NCBI GenBank assembly: GCA_965204665.1
Contig: OZ242002.1
Span: 372,001-436,000 of the forward strand
Direction: 5' to 3'
Length of the DNA stretch: 64,000 nt
Origin: Nemesobacter sp965204665
GTDB taxonomy: Bacteria > Desulfobacterota_D > UBA1144 > Nemesobacterales > Nemesobacteraceae
The position numbers and the translations under genes are program-made. Shown here piece by piece: positions 53,141-62,111 of this stretch. The notes under the pieces are model-generated. The model did not search any database. It was not told where the DNA came from and saw only the letters and a program-made list of their open reading frames with translations. Within the stretch, counting starts at the first letter, position 1. Each line of letters starts with the position of its first letter.

Positions 53141-55807
53141 TTAATTGTTCCGCCCGCCTGTTTTCGTATTTTCAGACCTGACCACAGATATTGCGGAAAT
53201 CTCGGGATTTATATATTTAGCAGCCGCCCTGACCACATCGTCCGGGGCCACGGCCATTATTTTTTCCGGATACTCCTTGTATTCGCCGACTCCCATTCCG
53301 TAAAGCTCGTTAAACGCTGCGGTTGATGCTTGAGAGGAATTTTTCTGGAGACCTATCTCGTAACTACCCGCAATGTAGTTTTTTGCCCTCTCCACCTCTT
53401 CCGTCTCAACCCCGTTTCGAATAAGTTCAAGCTGTTGTTTTATGGATGTAAGCGCTTCCTGTTCTTTTTGCGGGGCTGTACCTATATAGACACCGAAATA
53501 ACCGCTTTCAATTCCCGGAGTGTAAAAGGATGTTACTGAGTACGCGAGACTTTTTTTATCCCGAAGTTCTACAAACAGTCTTCCACCCTGACCTGACAGT
53601 ATGGAATTGAGCACCTCAAACGCATAACGGTCTTTGCTTGTCATACTTGGAGCGTGGAAACCCAGTATTATATGAGTCTGCTCCTTATCTTTTTCAATCT
53701 CAATGTTCTGCCGCGTTTCTGATAGAGACCTTACATCGGAGACACTCGGACTCTGAAACCCGCCTCTCCTCATGGACCCGAACAGTTTTTCAAGAGTTTC
53801 TAGTGTACGGTCCGTATCAATGTCGCCGACAACAGAAACAACCATGTTTTCAGGCATTACCACCTTTCGGTAAAATTCGGAAAGTTGTCGCGGGACAAAG
53901 ACCTTTACATTTTCCTCGGTGCCCAGAACATTCATCCCGTAGGGATGATCATCGAAAAGAGTTGCAAGAAAATTCCTCACCGTCTTTCCCGTTAGATTAT
54001 CCTTCTGTTTTTCAAGTGCCGCGAGAATTTCCTTCCTCTCCCTTTCAACCTCTTCTACAGGAAAAGCGGGATTGAGTACCACATCGGAAAAAATATCCAT
54101 TACCTCATCAAAGTTGCGGCTCAGAGCGGATACCGTAACTCCGACGCTGTTCTTTCCCGAAAAACCTCCTATATTTCCGCCGAGACCTTCTACCTGAGCG
54201 GCTATCTCTTCTGCAGAACGGGTGGATGTGCCCCGGGTAAGCATTCCGGACATGAAATTGGAAATTCCATTTGTTTCTCTGTCTTCATATCTCAGACCGC
54301 CGAGAAACACCGCTTCTGCGGAGAAAAGCGGAACGGACGGATTTCGTTTCAGGAGAACTCGGATCCCGTTTGAAAGTTCGTGTTTTTCAAAATCCTCAAC
54401 AGGGACCGACATCTCGTCCTTTTTCCCTTTGTCTTTAATAAAGTCGAGAGATTCTTCAAAGCCCGCCTTCACTTTCTCCGCTTTCTCCCTGGGAAGCAGG
54501 GCTCCGGCAGTAAGATTTTCCTGTGAAAAATAGTTCCGTGAAACCCTCGCTACATCTTCCGGCGTCACTGCCCTCACGATGTCCAGATAGCGGGTCTCGT
54601 AGTTGTAATCTCCAGTCTCAACCTCGAAATAACCAATCTTTCTCGCTTGACCCTGCATTGTCTCCCGAGCTTGTATGAAATCTCTTTCTATGTTCACCTT
54701 CGCACGCAAAAGTTCCTCTTTTGTAACCGAGTGCTTTCTGAGAAGCGCTATTTCCGCTATTATCTCCTCAGCCGCCCTCTCCACCTTGTCCGGGTCGACC
54801 ACACCTCCCACGATAAAAAGACCGCTTTCCTTGAGACCGTACGAATAAGCGTATATGTCGTTTACGGTGGAGCGTTCCTCCTTGAGTTTTCTGTACAGTC
54901 TCGAACTGTCTCCGCCTCCGAGTATCTCACTTATAACGTCAAGAACCGGCGAGTCGGGATGTCTCGTCGAGGGGGTGTGAAACGAGAAAAGAAAATATCC
55001 CGTGTTTACGTCGCGGCCGACTATAAAACTCCTCGTACCATCCTGAGCGGGTTCGGGAGTAAGTTCACACGCAGGTGTTTTCCCTGATGCGATTTTTCCG
55101 AAAGTTCTCTCTATCCGCCCCTTTATCTCCCCAGGGTCAAAATCTCCTACAACTACCAGCACCATGTTGTCCGGAGAATACCACTTGCGGTAAAATTCAA
55201 GAATTTTCTCTCTGGTAAAGTTTGCCACGCTTTCTTTGGTCCCTATTACCGGCCTTCCGTACGAATGAACTCTGAAAGCGGTTGAGAAAAGCGTTTGGCT
55301 GAGCACTCTCGACGGGGAATCCTCTCCCCTTCTTATTTCTTCCGTGACGACTTCGAGTTCTTTTTTGAGTTCTACGGGGTCGAAAGTTGAATTCTCAATC
55401 ACATCCGACAGCAGATCAAGGGCTGTTGGAAGGAACCGTTTCGCACTTACTATGTAGTAGACCGTCTCGTCGAAGGATGTGAATGCGTTTATATCTCCTC
55501 CTCCGGCTTCCACAATCGCCGCCACCTCTCCTACCTTACGTCTCTCAGTCCCCTTAAAGAGCATGTGCTCATGTACATGAGCGAGACCGTATTCTCCTTC
55601 CAATTCGCATGCGCTTCCCGTCTTTACCCAGACGTTCAATGCGACGACAGGAGATGAGGCGTTTCTCTCTAAAATTACGGTCATACCGTTTTCAAGACTG
55701 TATTTAGTTGTTTCGTCAGCACCCGCAGCGGGTTCGGCCACAGAATTCATAAAAGTTGCTCCTGTAAAAAGAATAAACAGAAAAAATGATTGAAAATCAC
55801 CTCTCAT
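53141..55807 (-). CDS. M16 family zinc metallopeptidase, double-length
   Basis: 888 residues from the ATG at 55807, which starts a signal peptide (FQSFFLFILFTGATFMNSVA); the longer frame upstream has no ribosome site. The N-terminal half has the inverted zinc motif H77-x-x-E80-H81 in LAHVHEHMLF and the distal Glu in VTEEIRRGED. The C-terminal half is a second M16 domain without HxxEH (it reads GISNFMSGML at that place), as expected for a two-domain M16 protein of the PqqL/YmxG type. Probably periplasmic. Confidence 0.9.
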   Translation of the reverse strand: MRGDFQSFFLFILFTGATFMNSVAEPAAGADETTKYSLENGMTVILERNASSPVVALNVWVKTGSACELEGEYGLAHVHEHMLFKGTERRKVGEVAAIVEAGGGDINAFTSFDETVYYIVSAKRFLPTALDLLSDVIENSTFDPVELKKELEVVTEEIRRGEDSPSRVLSQTLFSTAFRVHSYGRPVIGTKESVANFTREKILEFYRKWYSPDNMVLVVVGDFDPGEIKGRIERTFGKIASGKTPACELTPEPAQDGTRSFIVGRDVNTGYFLFSFHTPSTRHPDSPVLDVISEILGGGDSSRLYRKLKEERSTVNDIYAYSYGLKESGLFIVGGVVDPDKVERAAEEIIAEIALLRKHSVTKEELLRAKVNIERDFIQARETMQGQARKIGYFEVETGDYNYETRYLDIVRAVTPEDVARVSRNYFSQENLTAGALLPREKAEKVKAGFEESLDFIKDKGKKDEMSVPVEDFEKHELSNGIRVLLKRNPSVPLFSAEAVFLGGLRYEDRETNGISNFMSGMLTRGTSTRSAEEIAAQVEGLGGNIGGFSGKNSVGVTVSALSRNFDEVMDIFSDVVLNPAFPVEEVERERKEILAALEKQKDNLTGKTVRNFLATLFDDHPYGMNVLGTEENVKVFVPRQLSEFYRKVVMPENMVVSVVGDIDTDRTLETLEKLFGSMRRGGFQSPSVSDVRSLSETRQNIEIEKDKEQTHIILGFHAPSMTSKDRYAFEVLNSILSGQGGRLFVELRDKKSLAYSVTSFYTPGIESGYFGVYIGTAPQKEQEALTSIKQQLELIRNGVETEEVERAKNYIAGSYEIGLQKNSSQASTAAFNELYGMGVGEYKEYPEKIMAVAPDDVVRAAAKYINPEISAISVVRSENTKTGGRNN

Positions 55808-55830
55808 CAGCCCTTCCCGAGCGAAAAAAG

Positions 55831-56649
55831 TTAGGATGTCCGTTCCGCAATATCTTGTTGTTTCTTTTTGCTCAAGGCTGCCTTGTCGCCCAGTTTCCAT
55901 ACAAAGCGGCCGATGTGGAAGAGGAAATAGCCGTAAGCGACCGCAGCGGCAAATATGCCGGGGTTGGTTACAAGCGCCGTAATAAGTACCGCGCCCGCAA
56001 CAAGAGTTCCGAAAGGTCCGGACCCCTCAAAACGGGGAAACTTTCTGAACGGAATCTCGCTTACCATTATAATTCCCACAAAAGGAATGAAAAAAAGGTA
56101 CCCGGTCTTCATAACCTGCGGTGACTCGACCCCGAACCCGGAGAAAAGAAGTATCGGAGAGAAGATAAGCGCAGCACCCATGGGACTCGGAAGGCCAGTA
56201 AACATTCTCTTCTCTCTTCCCGTGGACTGAATATTGAATCGAGCGAGTCGAAGGGCGACGCAGATCACGTAGAAGAGCATCGCCATAAGTCCGGGCTTTC
56301 CGTAATCTGAAAGTCCGCACACGTAAAGGAGAAAAACAGGAGCCACTCCGAATGACACCAGATCGCAGAGAGAATCATAGGCCGCGCCGAACCTGCTTTC
56401 AGAGTTAAGCGCGCGGGCTATCTTCCCGTCAAACATATCAACAACCACGGCGATCCCGATAAAGCCCGCAGCCCACCAGAATCTTTCGTGCAGCCACTGC
56501 GCAGAAGATTCTCCCGAGGCGGAGTAATTCACTATTGATATTGACGTCATCATTGACGCAAGACCCAGAATAAGACCGAAAGTCGTGATCAGACTGGGAA
56601 GTATCGGAATGAATTTTCCGCGCCGATAGTACCTTCTTTTCCTCTTCAT
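55831..56649 (-). CDS. pssA: CDP-diacylglycerol-serine O-phosphatidyltransferase
   Basis: 272 residues, inner membrane, makes phosphatidylserine. The CDP-alcohol phosphotransferase motif is complete: D-G-x2-A-R-x8-G-x3-D-x3-D in DGKIARALN ... GAAYDSLCD. About six to seven membrane segments. It overlaps the psd stop by four bases, so the enzyme and its partner are made together. Confidence 0.94.
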   Translation of the reverse strand: MKRKRRYYRRGKFIPILPSLITTFGLILGLASMMTSISIVNYSASGESSAQWLHERFWWAAGFIGIAVVVDMFDGKIARALNSESRFGAAYDSLCDLVSFGVAPVFLLYVCGLSDYGKPGLMAMLFYVICVALRLARFNIQSTGREKRMFTGLPSPMGAALIFSPILLFSGFGVESPQVMKTGYLFFIPFVGIIMVSEIPFRKFPRFEGSGPFGTLVAGAVLITALVTNPGIFAAAVAYGYFLFHIGRFVWKLGDKAALSKKKQQDIAERTS

Positions 56650-57293
56650 GGCAGTAACGCTATAACCGTAGACCCGGCAGTCACCCTGTCTCCAACCCTG
56701 ACTTTAACATCCACATCCAGGGGCAGATAGATATCCATCCTTGATCCGAATTTTATAATTCCGACTCTCTGTCCCGATTCAAGGGGATCCCCGTACTTTA
56801 CTCCGGATACGATTCTTCTGGCAATAAATCCGGCGACATGAACCAAAACCACACGAACCCCATCTTCAAGTTCTATAAGAGTGGAGAGTCTCTCGTTTGA
56901 ATCGGAGGAACTTTCCCGGAACGCCAGATCGAATTTTCCCGGCGTATAGATTGTTCCGGCGACCTTGCCGGAAACAGGAGACCTAGTTATATGACAATCA
57001 AATATGGAGAGGAAAACACTTATCTTTTTAGTGTCTGTTTTCAGGTGGCAGGTCTCAAATGCCTCGGATACTTCCACCACTTTGCCGTCTGCCGGAGAAA
57101 TAACGTGGGAATCTCCAGCCTTCGGCAGGTCCCTATGAGGATCTCTGAAGAAAAACAGCAAAAAGGCAGTGGTCAGCAGAAAAAGGTAGAACAGTAAATC
57201 GTTACCGAAAACGGCAGAGAGAACGCAAAGCACGGCGGATACAGAAATTATACCGATTCCCTCGGCTGCAACCCTTGGAATCCTATAACCCAT
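56646..57293 (-). CDS. psd: Phosphatidylserine decarboxylase, archaeal/short type
   Basis: 215 residues with two N-terminal membrane helices and the catalytic domain. The self-cleavage site is FGSRMD, where Gly-Ser is cut to form the pyruvoyl group; it is the short (PSD-A) type, not the LGST type. Makes phosphatidylethanolamine. Its ATG shares one base with the ilvC stop (TAATG). Confidence 0.92.
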   Translation of the reverse strand: MGYRIPRVAAEGIGIISVSAVLCVLSAVFGNDLLFYLFLLTTAFLLFFFRDPHRDLPKAGDSHVISPADGKVVEVSEAFETCHLKTDTKKISVFLSIFDCHITRSPVSGKVAGTIYTPGKFDLAFRESSSDSNERLSTLIELEDGVRVVLVHVAGFIARRIVSGVKYGDPLESGQRVGIIKFGSRMDIYLPLDVDVKVRVGDRVTAGSTVIALLP

Positions 57294-58309
57294 TAATTCC
57301 TGTCTTTGTCTACAAGTTTTTTCTGGAAAAGCGAACTCATCATGCCGCGGAGCCGAGCCCCGACATCCTCGATCGGATGCTCCCGCCCTTTTCTCAGAAG
57401 CGCGTTGTAGGAAGGTCTTCCGGCTTGATTCTCAAGTATCCATTCCGATGCGAACTGTCCCGACTGTATCTCCCCGATTATCTTTTTCATCTCCCGCTTC
57501 ACAGACTCGTTCACCACCCTAGGACCCCTCGTGATATCACCGTACTTGGCCGTATCGCTTACCGAGTAGCGCATGTTGGCTATTCCGCCCTCGTATATCA
57601 AATCCACTATCAGCTTCACTTCATGGCAGCATTCGAAATAGGCCATCTCCGGCGGATAACCGGCCTCGACCAGAGTCTCGTAGCCCGCCTGTATAAGCGC
57701 GGTGAGTCCTCCGCACAAGACTGCCTGCTCTCCGAAAAGGTCAGTTTCCGTCTCGTCCTTAAAAGTCGTCTCAATAACTCCCGCGCGGGAACAGCCAATG
57801 GCCTGAGCGTAACCCAGAGCCAGATCTTTCGTGTCGCCGCTCGGGTCCTGATGAACCGCGACCAGTCCCGGAACCCCGGAACCCCTGACATACTGGTCTC
57901 TCACCGTGTGTCCGGGAGCTTTCGGAGCCACCATGAAAACATCGATCTCGGCAGGAGGATTTATCTGTCCGTAGTGGATGTTAAAACCATGGCTGAACAT
58001 AAGAGCGTTTCCATAAGACAGATTTTTTTCCACATGCCCGTGGTATATCGCCGGCTGGTATGTGTCAGGAGCGAGCATAACCACTATATCCGCACCTCTG
58101 GATGCGTCGGAAACGGCCGCTACGTCAAATCCTGCATCTTCGGCCTTTTTCCAGTTGTCTCCGCCTTCAATGTCGGAAACGACAACATCTATTCCGCTTT
58201 CCCTAAGGTTCTGGGCATGGGCATGCCCCTGACTTCCATAGCCTATAATCGCCACTTTTTTACTTTTCAGTACGGATGAATCAATATCTTTGTCGTAGTA
58301 TACTTTCAA
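57293..58309 (-). CDS. ilvC: Ketol-acid reductoisomerase
   Basis: 338 residues from a TTG at 58309, which follows AAGGGAGGAC and gives the family start (KVYYDKDID); no ATG or GTG fits better, the longer frame would overlap ilvN. Rossmann motif GYGSQGHAHAQNL, the ETDLFGEQ metal-binding segment and ECCHE. Second step of valine/isoleucine synthesis. Class I length. Confidence 0.95.
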   Translation of the reverse strand: MKVYYDKDIDSSVLKSKKVAIIGYGSQGHAHAQNLRESGIDVVVSDIEGGDNWKKAEDAGFDVAAVSDASRGADIVVMLAPDTYQPAIYHGHVEKNLSYGNALMFSHGFNIHYGQINPPAEIDVFMVAPKAPGHTVRDQYVRGSGVPGLVAVHQDPSGDTKDLALGYAQAIGCSRAGVIETTFKDETETDLFGEQAVLCGGLTALIQAGYETLVEAGYPPEMAYFECCHEVKLIVDLIYEGGIANMRYSVSDTAKYGDITRGPRVVNESVKREMKKIIGEIQSGQFASEWILENQAGRPSYNALLRKGREHPIEDVGARLRGMMSSLFQKKLVDKDRN

Positions 58310-58322
58310 CGTTCGTCCTCCC

Positions 58323-58811
58323 TTATTTGCTCTTCTTGTTCGCCCTGGACATAGCAACAGTGCCGGTTCTCGCTATCTCCTTTATCCCGAAAGGCCTCTG
58401 CAGATCAATGAATGCGCGTATCTTTTCCTCATCCCCCGTAAGCTCAAACGAGTAGGAACGAGGAGATACATCCACCACCTTGGCCCTGAATATGTCGGCA
58501 ATCCTCAGAATTTCCGCCTTGGTATCCGCCCTCGCGTCGACCTTAAGGAGAATCATTTCCCTCTCCACTCGGTCAAGTTCCGTCATATCGACAACCTTGA
58601 TCACGTTGACCATGTTGTTGAACCTTTTGATTATCTGCTGAATTATGGCCTCATCACCTGTCGTCACGAGGGTTATCCTGGATGCTCCGGCATCATGGGT
58701 CTCGGCAACATTGAGACTCTCTATATTGAAATTTCTAGCGCTGAACAGACCCGCGATTCTTGAAAGTACGCCGGCCTCATTGTCCACCGTTATGGATATG
58801 GTATGCCTCAA
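58323..58811 (-). CDS. ilvN: Acetolactate synthase small subunit
   Basis: 162 residues with an N-terminal ACT domain (ISITVDNEAGVLSRIAGLFS) that binds valine and a second regulatory half. TTG start with GGAGG ten bases upstream. It activates and feedback-regulates the large subunit IlvB, which is not present in the window. Followed by ilvC after 13 bases. Confidence 0.94.
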   Translation of the reverse strand: MRHTISITVDNEAGVLSRIAGLFSARNFNIESLNVAETHDAGASRITLVTTGDEAIIQQIIKRFNNMVNVIKVVDMTELDRVEREMILLKVDARADTKAEILRIADIFRAKVVDVSPRSYSFELTGDEEKIRAFIDLQRPFGIKEIARTGTVAMSRANKKSK

Positions 58812-58918
58812 TATCCCTGCACCTCCGAAATTTAATAAAAAATTATGATAGAAACGGGAATTATACCGAAGTTACGGAAAAATGTTAATACGACGCGCTA
58901 AGAGTCGACAGGAATTAT

Positions 58919-59239
58919 TCAATCTTCTTCGCCACCCGAAAGAAGTTCCCTCATCCCGCCGCTTATATGCATCTCGGTGCATATATCGCAGCCGCCCACG
59001 AAACTGCCGTTTACATATAATTGGGGAACAGTCGGCCAATTCGAATAGTCCTTTATGCCCTGACGGATTTCAGGGTCAAGCAGTACATCAACGGTTTTAT
59101 AATCCACTCCGTAGTGATTGAGTATGTTCACCACTTGGGCGGAGAACCCGCACTTGGGCATCTCCTTTGAACCTTTCATGTAGAGAATGACCGAGTTTTC
59201 CGCTATCTGACTTTCTATTATGCTTTTTATGTCGGACAT
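58919..59239 (-). CDS. grxD: Monothiol glutaredoxin (Grx4/GrxD)
   Basis: 106 residues with the CGFS site at Cys30 (MPKCGFSAQ) and TVPQLYVNGSFVGGCDI, binding glutathione and a shared [2Fe-2S] cluster. Acts in iron-sulfur cluster delivery with BolA, which is encoded just upstream (11 bases) on the same strand. Confidence 0.95.
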   Translation of the reverse strand: MSDIKSIIESQIAENSVILYMKGSKEMPKCGFSAQVVNILNHYGVDYKTVDVLLDPEIRQGIKDYSNWPTVPQLYVNGSFVGGCDICTEMHISGGMRELLSGGEED

Positions 59240-59250
59240 ACAATTACTCC

Positions 59251-59490
59251 CTACCGATTAAATTTCCGCCATTGCTCTTCTGTATAGGTTTTTATTGAAA
59301 TAGAGTGGACCTCCTGATCCATAGCGTCCCCGAGCGCGGCATATACAAGTTTGTGACAATCTATCATAGATTTTCCTTGAAACTGCTCAGACACCACAAC
59401 CGCTTCGAAGTGAACCCCGTCTCCCTCAACTCTTACAAAAGATGTTGAAAGTCCCTGCTCTATCAACTCTGTAACTCTGCTTATTTCCAT
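59251..59490 (-). CDS. BolA family protein
   Basis: 79 residues from the ATG at 59490 (family-like start MEISRVTELI); a longer start at 59520 is less likely. VEGDGVHFEAVVVSEQFQGKS and CHKLVYAAL are the BolA marks, with His in VHFEA as candidate cluster ligand. Partner of the CGFS glutaredoxin downstream. Confidence 0.9.
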   Translation of the reverse strand: MEISRVTELIEQGLSTSFVRVEGDGVHFEAVVVSEQFQGKSMIDCHKLVYAALGDAMDQEVHSISIKTYTEEQWRKFNR

Positions 59491-59813
59491 AACCGCAGGT
59501 TGAATTATATACGACAGCATGTCCAGTTTACAAGAAAAGAACCAAAAAACTCGGGTGAGCAGACAACCGAAGTGAAGTTTAATGGGCGGCGTTTTATAAT
59601 GTCGAGGCGGTTGCGCCGTAGCATTTTTCGGGATTGATTTTTATATAATGAGCGCATGCGAGTGCATGTTTGCCACCATTTCAATTCGCCCAGACCTCTA
59701 TCCCTCACCCCTCTCGAATACTCGTTTTTACGGACCGCTTCGTTATAATTCGAGTGTTGCACTTCGAAGTTTAGTGGGCGCGTTGTTAACGTTGATGAAT
59801 CCGGAACCTTCGT
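59491..59813. other. IS30 relic region
   Basis: No gene. Contains two pieces ending in AAGTTTAATGGGCG-like strings: one at 59571-59588 and a longer one at 59697-59780, both oriented like an IS30 left end read backward. Confidence 0.6.
59697..59780 (-). repeat. Relic of an IS30 left end
   Basis: Reverse complement of 32894-32975 of the intact IS30 at most positions (TACTCGTTTTTACGGACCGC, CTTCGTTATAATTCGAGTG, TTGCACTTCGAAGTTTAG). The terminal GTGGGCG is present. Confidence 0.85.
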
Positions 59814-60209
59814 ATGGCCGTGGGACTTAGACACAAGTTTGCTGATAAGTTGCATTCCTACACTTTGAGAATCAATCTTCTGAAGAACGAGGCTCAAGAC
59901 GACGGCCATACGCTGAATCTTGCCTCCGAAATCGATTTCCGGCACTTTGTCTGCTCCGAACCTTGCTTTCGAAGAGGCAACTTAGTACTGCTGGACAACG
60001 GAAATCTTAGAGCAATTTGGAAGGATAAACAGGGTACGAGTCTAGGGTTACAGTTCCTCGGGGGCGGAATGGTTCAGTATGTGATATTCAAGCGACGCGA
60101 GCAGGGGCAGCCAATTTCGAGGGTCTCTGGACGCGATTCCTTGGATGGATTAAAACGGCAAATCCATGAATTTGAACTGTACACATTACTCATGAATGAA
60201 AGGATTTGA
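59814..60209 (+). CDS. Unknown 131-residue protein
   Basis: 131 residues, no signal peptide, no recognised domain. A central GNLRAIWKDKQGTSLGLQFLGGGMVQYVIF and a C-terminal KRQIHEFEL segment give the impression of a small conserved protein. I recall pairs of small genes with this style (one with LQFLGG, one with LPTxDRIxRYxKP) but no function. It overlaps the next orf by 14 bases, which supports a pair. Begins 34 bases after the IS30 relic. Confidence 0.6.
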   Translation: MAVGLRHKFADKLHSYTLRINLLKNEAQDDGHTLNLASEIDFRHFVCSEPCFRRGNLVLLDNGNLRAIWKDKQGTSLGLQFLGGGMVQYVIFKRREQGQPISRVSGRDSLDGLKRQIHEFELYTLLMNERI

Positions 60210-60426
60210 TCTACCGACGGCAGATCGAATCGTCCGTTACATCAAACCGAAGCGGACGGGCGGCATCAAGGCAAACGACGGCAAGGGTTTTCCAGAAAAA
60301 CCAAGAGTTCTGACCTCATTAATTTATCTTCTGGATAACTGTTCCGAGACCGAAATCGGTAAAGGTGGTAGTGGGAGCATTGTAGGCGGAGGACATAAAA
60401 AAGTCGAACTGGGGGTGGTACAGTAG
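60196..60426 (+). CDS. Unknown 76-residue protein, partner of the previous orf
   Basis: 76 residues starting LPTADRIVRYIKPKRTGGI, a pattern I associate with a short family coded next to proteins like the previous one. The second half (Gly-rich, SGSIVGGGHKK) does not look like the family, so the gene may have been shifted or truncated. Confidence 0.45.
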   Translation: MKGFDLPTADRIVRYIKPKRTGGIKANDGKGFPEKPRVLTSLIYLLDNCSETEIGKGGSGSIVGGGHKKVELGVVQ

Positions 60427-60611
60427 CAGATGGATTTGTACTTTTCGTTCTCGTGTTTCGACATGGAAATAGTTCATTCAAATTGTGTCGGGTCGGGAAG
60501 TTTATCTTATATTGTGTCCATCTGAGTTGTTGAGAATGAATTAAAAAATGGTAAAGTGTTTTTTCGGTAAGGGTGTCTTCTCTAAAGGAAGTTGGATATA
60601 GCGGAGGGTAT

Positions 60612-60938
60612 ATGTCAAAAAATTCTTTGCTGAAAAGATTGGGTATTGTTGCGTTCATGGTCCTGGCCCTCTCACTTATAGCAATTCGTGGTGATTATTT
60701 TCCATCTTTGCAGAACTCATCGCATATTCCACTTCTAGCATGGTGGCCGGAGGACAGGGAAGATGGTCATGGCTACCATGACGACGGCTATCGAGATTAT
60801 TATAATGACCGTTATTACGATAAGTACGGCAAGTACCCAGATTCTTACGACGAGCCTCTTGATGAGCCTTTTTTCGGTCCAGAAGACTACAACGATGATG
60901 GGTATTATTCCCCAAGGTATTACCGACGAGGACGATGA
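60612..60938 (+). CDS. Tyr/Asp-rich small exported protein
   Basis: 108 residues from the ATG at 60612, with GGAGGGT just upstream. A hydrophobic segment (RLGIVAFMVLALSLIAI) near the start is a signal or anchor; the rest is rich in Tyr, Asp and Gly (DGYRDYYNDRYYDKYGKY). No known domain. It is likely a small envelope protein. Confidence 0.55.
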   Translation: MSKNSLLKRLGIVAFMVLALSLIAIRGDYFPSLQNSSHIPLLAWWPEDREDGHGYHDDGYRDYYNDRYYDKYGKYPDSYDEPLDEPFFGPEDYNDDGYYSPRYYRRGR

Positions 60939-61072
60939 CGACGAGTCTGTTCCCTTTTTTGATATCCTTTGCAGTTGCTAAAAGCCCTTAAGCGCACAGC
61001 TTAAGTTATCGTAAATACGCAAGAGTTAAGTAGTTTAATCTTAGTAAGTTTGGAGAAAAGGAGCATATCACA

Positions 61073-62071
61073 ATGAAAGCGGTAATCTACCACGAATTTG
61101 GTGATACAGATGTTTTAAAGTACGAAGACATAAGCGAACCGGAATTGGGTTCGGGAGAGGTTCTTGTTGAAGTAAAAGCCTCGTCCATAAACTTTATTGA
61201 TCTTAGACTCAGAAGCGGAAAGTCTCCGCGTCCCGTTCCTCTTCCACATGTCGGGGGAGTTGACGTAGCAGGTACGGTCAGGGACAAAAGTAACGATGTA
61301 TCGAGTGTTGAAATCGGAGAGCGGGTCATAATCATGCCTGCCGTGCGCTCGAATAAGGGGCTTGAAATAGTCGGGGTAAACCTATACGGGGGATTTGCCG
61401 AATACATAAAGGTCCCGGCATCCAATATAGTTCCGATTCCTGATGAACTTTCCTTTGATAATGCGGCTACGCTCCCCACATGCTACGTCACGGCTTGGTA
61501 TGCCTTTTGCGAGAGAGCGGACATATCCGAAGGGAAAACTGTTCTAGTTCATGCAGCTGGAAGTGGAACAGGAAGCGCAGCGATTCAAGTGGCAAAACTT
61601 TTCGACTCCTTCGTCATAGCTACTGCAGGAAGTGATGAAAAACTTGAGAAAGCCGAGAATCTGGGAGCTGACTTTACCATAAACTACAACTCCTCAGACC
61701 TGGGAGAGGAACTCAAAAAAGTTTCAAAAACTCGAAAGATAAACATGATATTCGACCCCGTAGGAGCCTCTGTCTGGAAAGAGAACATACAGTGTCTCGC
61801 CCCCGGCGGAAAACTTCTGCTTATCGGAGTCGCGGGAGGCGGGGTAGTATCGGAAGCCGGTCTCGGCCCGCTTATCATGAAGGATCTTTCTGTGATCGGG
61901 GTCACCGTGTTTAACGCCAAAGCGGAGCATTTTGAGAAAGTCGCGATGCTTGCGGCAGAAGGAAAACTCAAACCTTCCATACACAGCAGATTCCGTCTGA
62001 GCGAGGCTGCTACGGCGCAGAAGATCCTTGAGAATCGCCAACAGTTCGGAAAAATCATACTGAATCCATAA
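61073..62071 (+). CDS. Zinc-less MDR family NAD(P)H:quinone oxidoreductase
   Basis: 332 residues. GroES-like N-terminal domain (SSINFIDLRLRSG, PHVGGVDVAGTV) and Rossmann domain with VLVHAAGSGTGSAAIQVAKL (the AAGxGxGxxAxQ pattern of quinone reductases). No structural zinc cysteines. It reduces quinones or enones with NADPH; the substrate cannot be read. Ribosome site AAAAGGAGC upstream. Confidence 0.9.
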   Translation: MKAVIYHEFGDTDVLKYEDISEPELGSGEVLVEVKASSINFIDLRLRSGKSPRPVPLPHVGGVDVAGTVRDKSNDVSSVEIGERVIIMPAVRSNKGLEIVGVNLYGGFAEYIKVPASNIVPIPDELSFDNAATLPTCYVTAWYAFCERADISEGKTVLVHAAGSGTGSAAIQVAKLFDSFVIATAGSDEKLEKAENLGADFTINYNSSDLGEELKKVSKTRKINMIFDPVGASVWKENIQCLAPGGKLLLIGVAGGGVVSEAGLGPLIMKDLSVIGVTVFNAKAEHFEKVAMLAAEGKLKPSIHSRFRLSEAATAQKILENRQQFGKIILNP

Positions 62072-62111
62072 AGAGGACAAATCCGTTTCCGGATCTGAAT
62101 ACAAAAATCTG

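Noticed and set aside
57275..58279. 334-codon plus-strand frame opposite ilvC
   Set aside because: Antisense shadow of ilvC.
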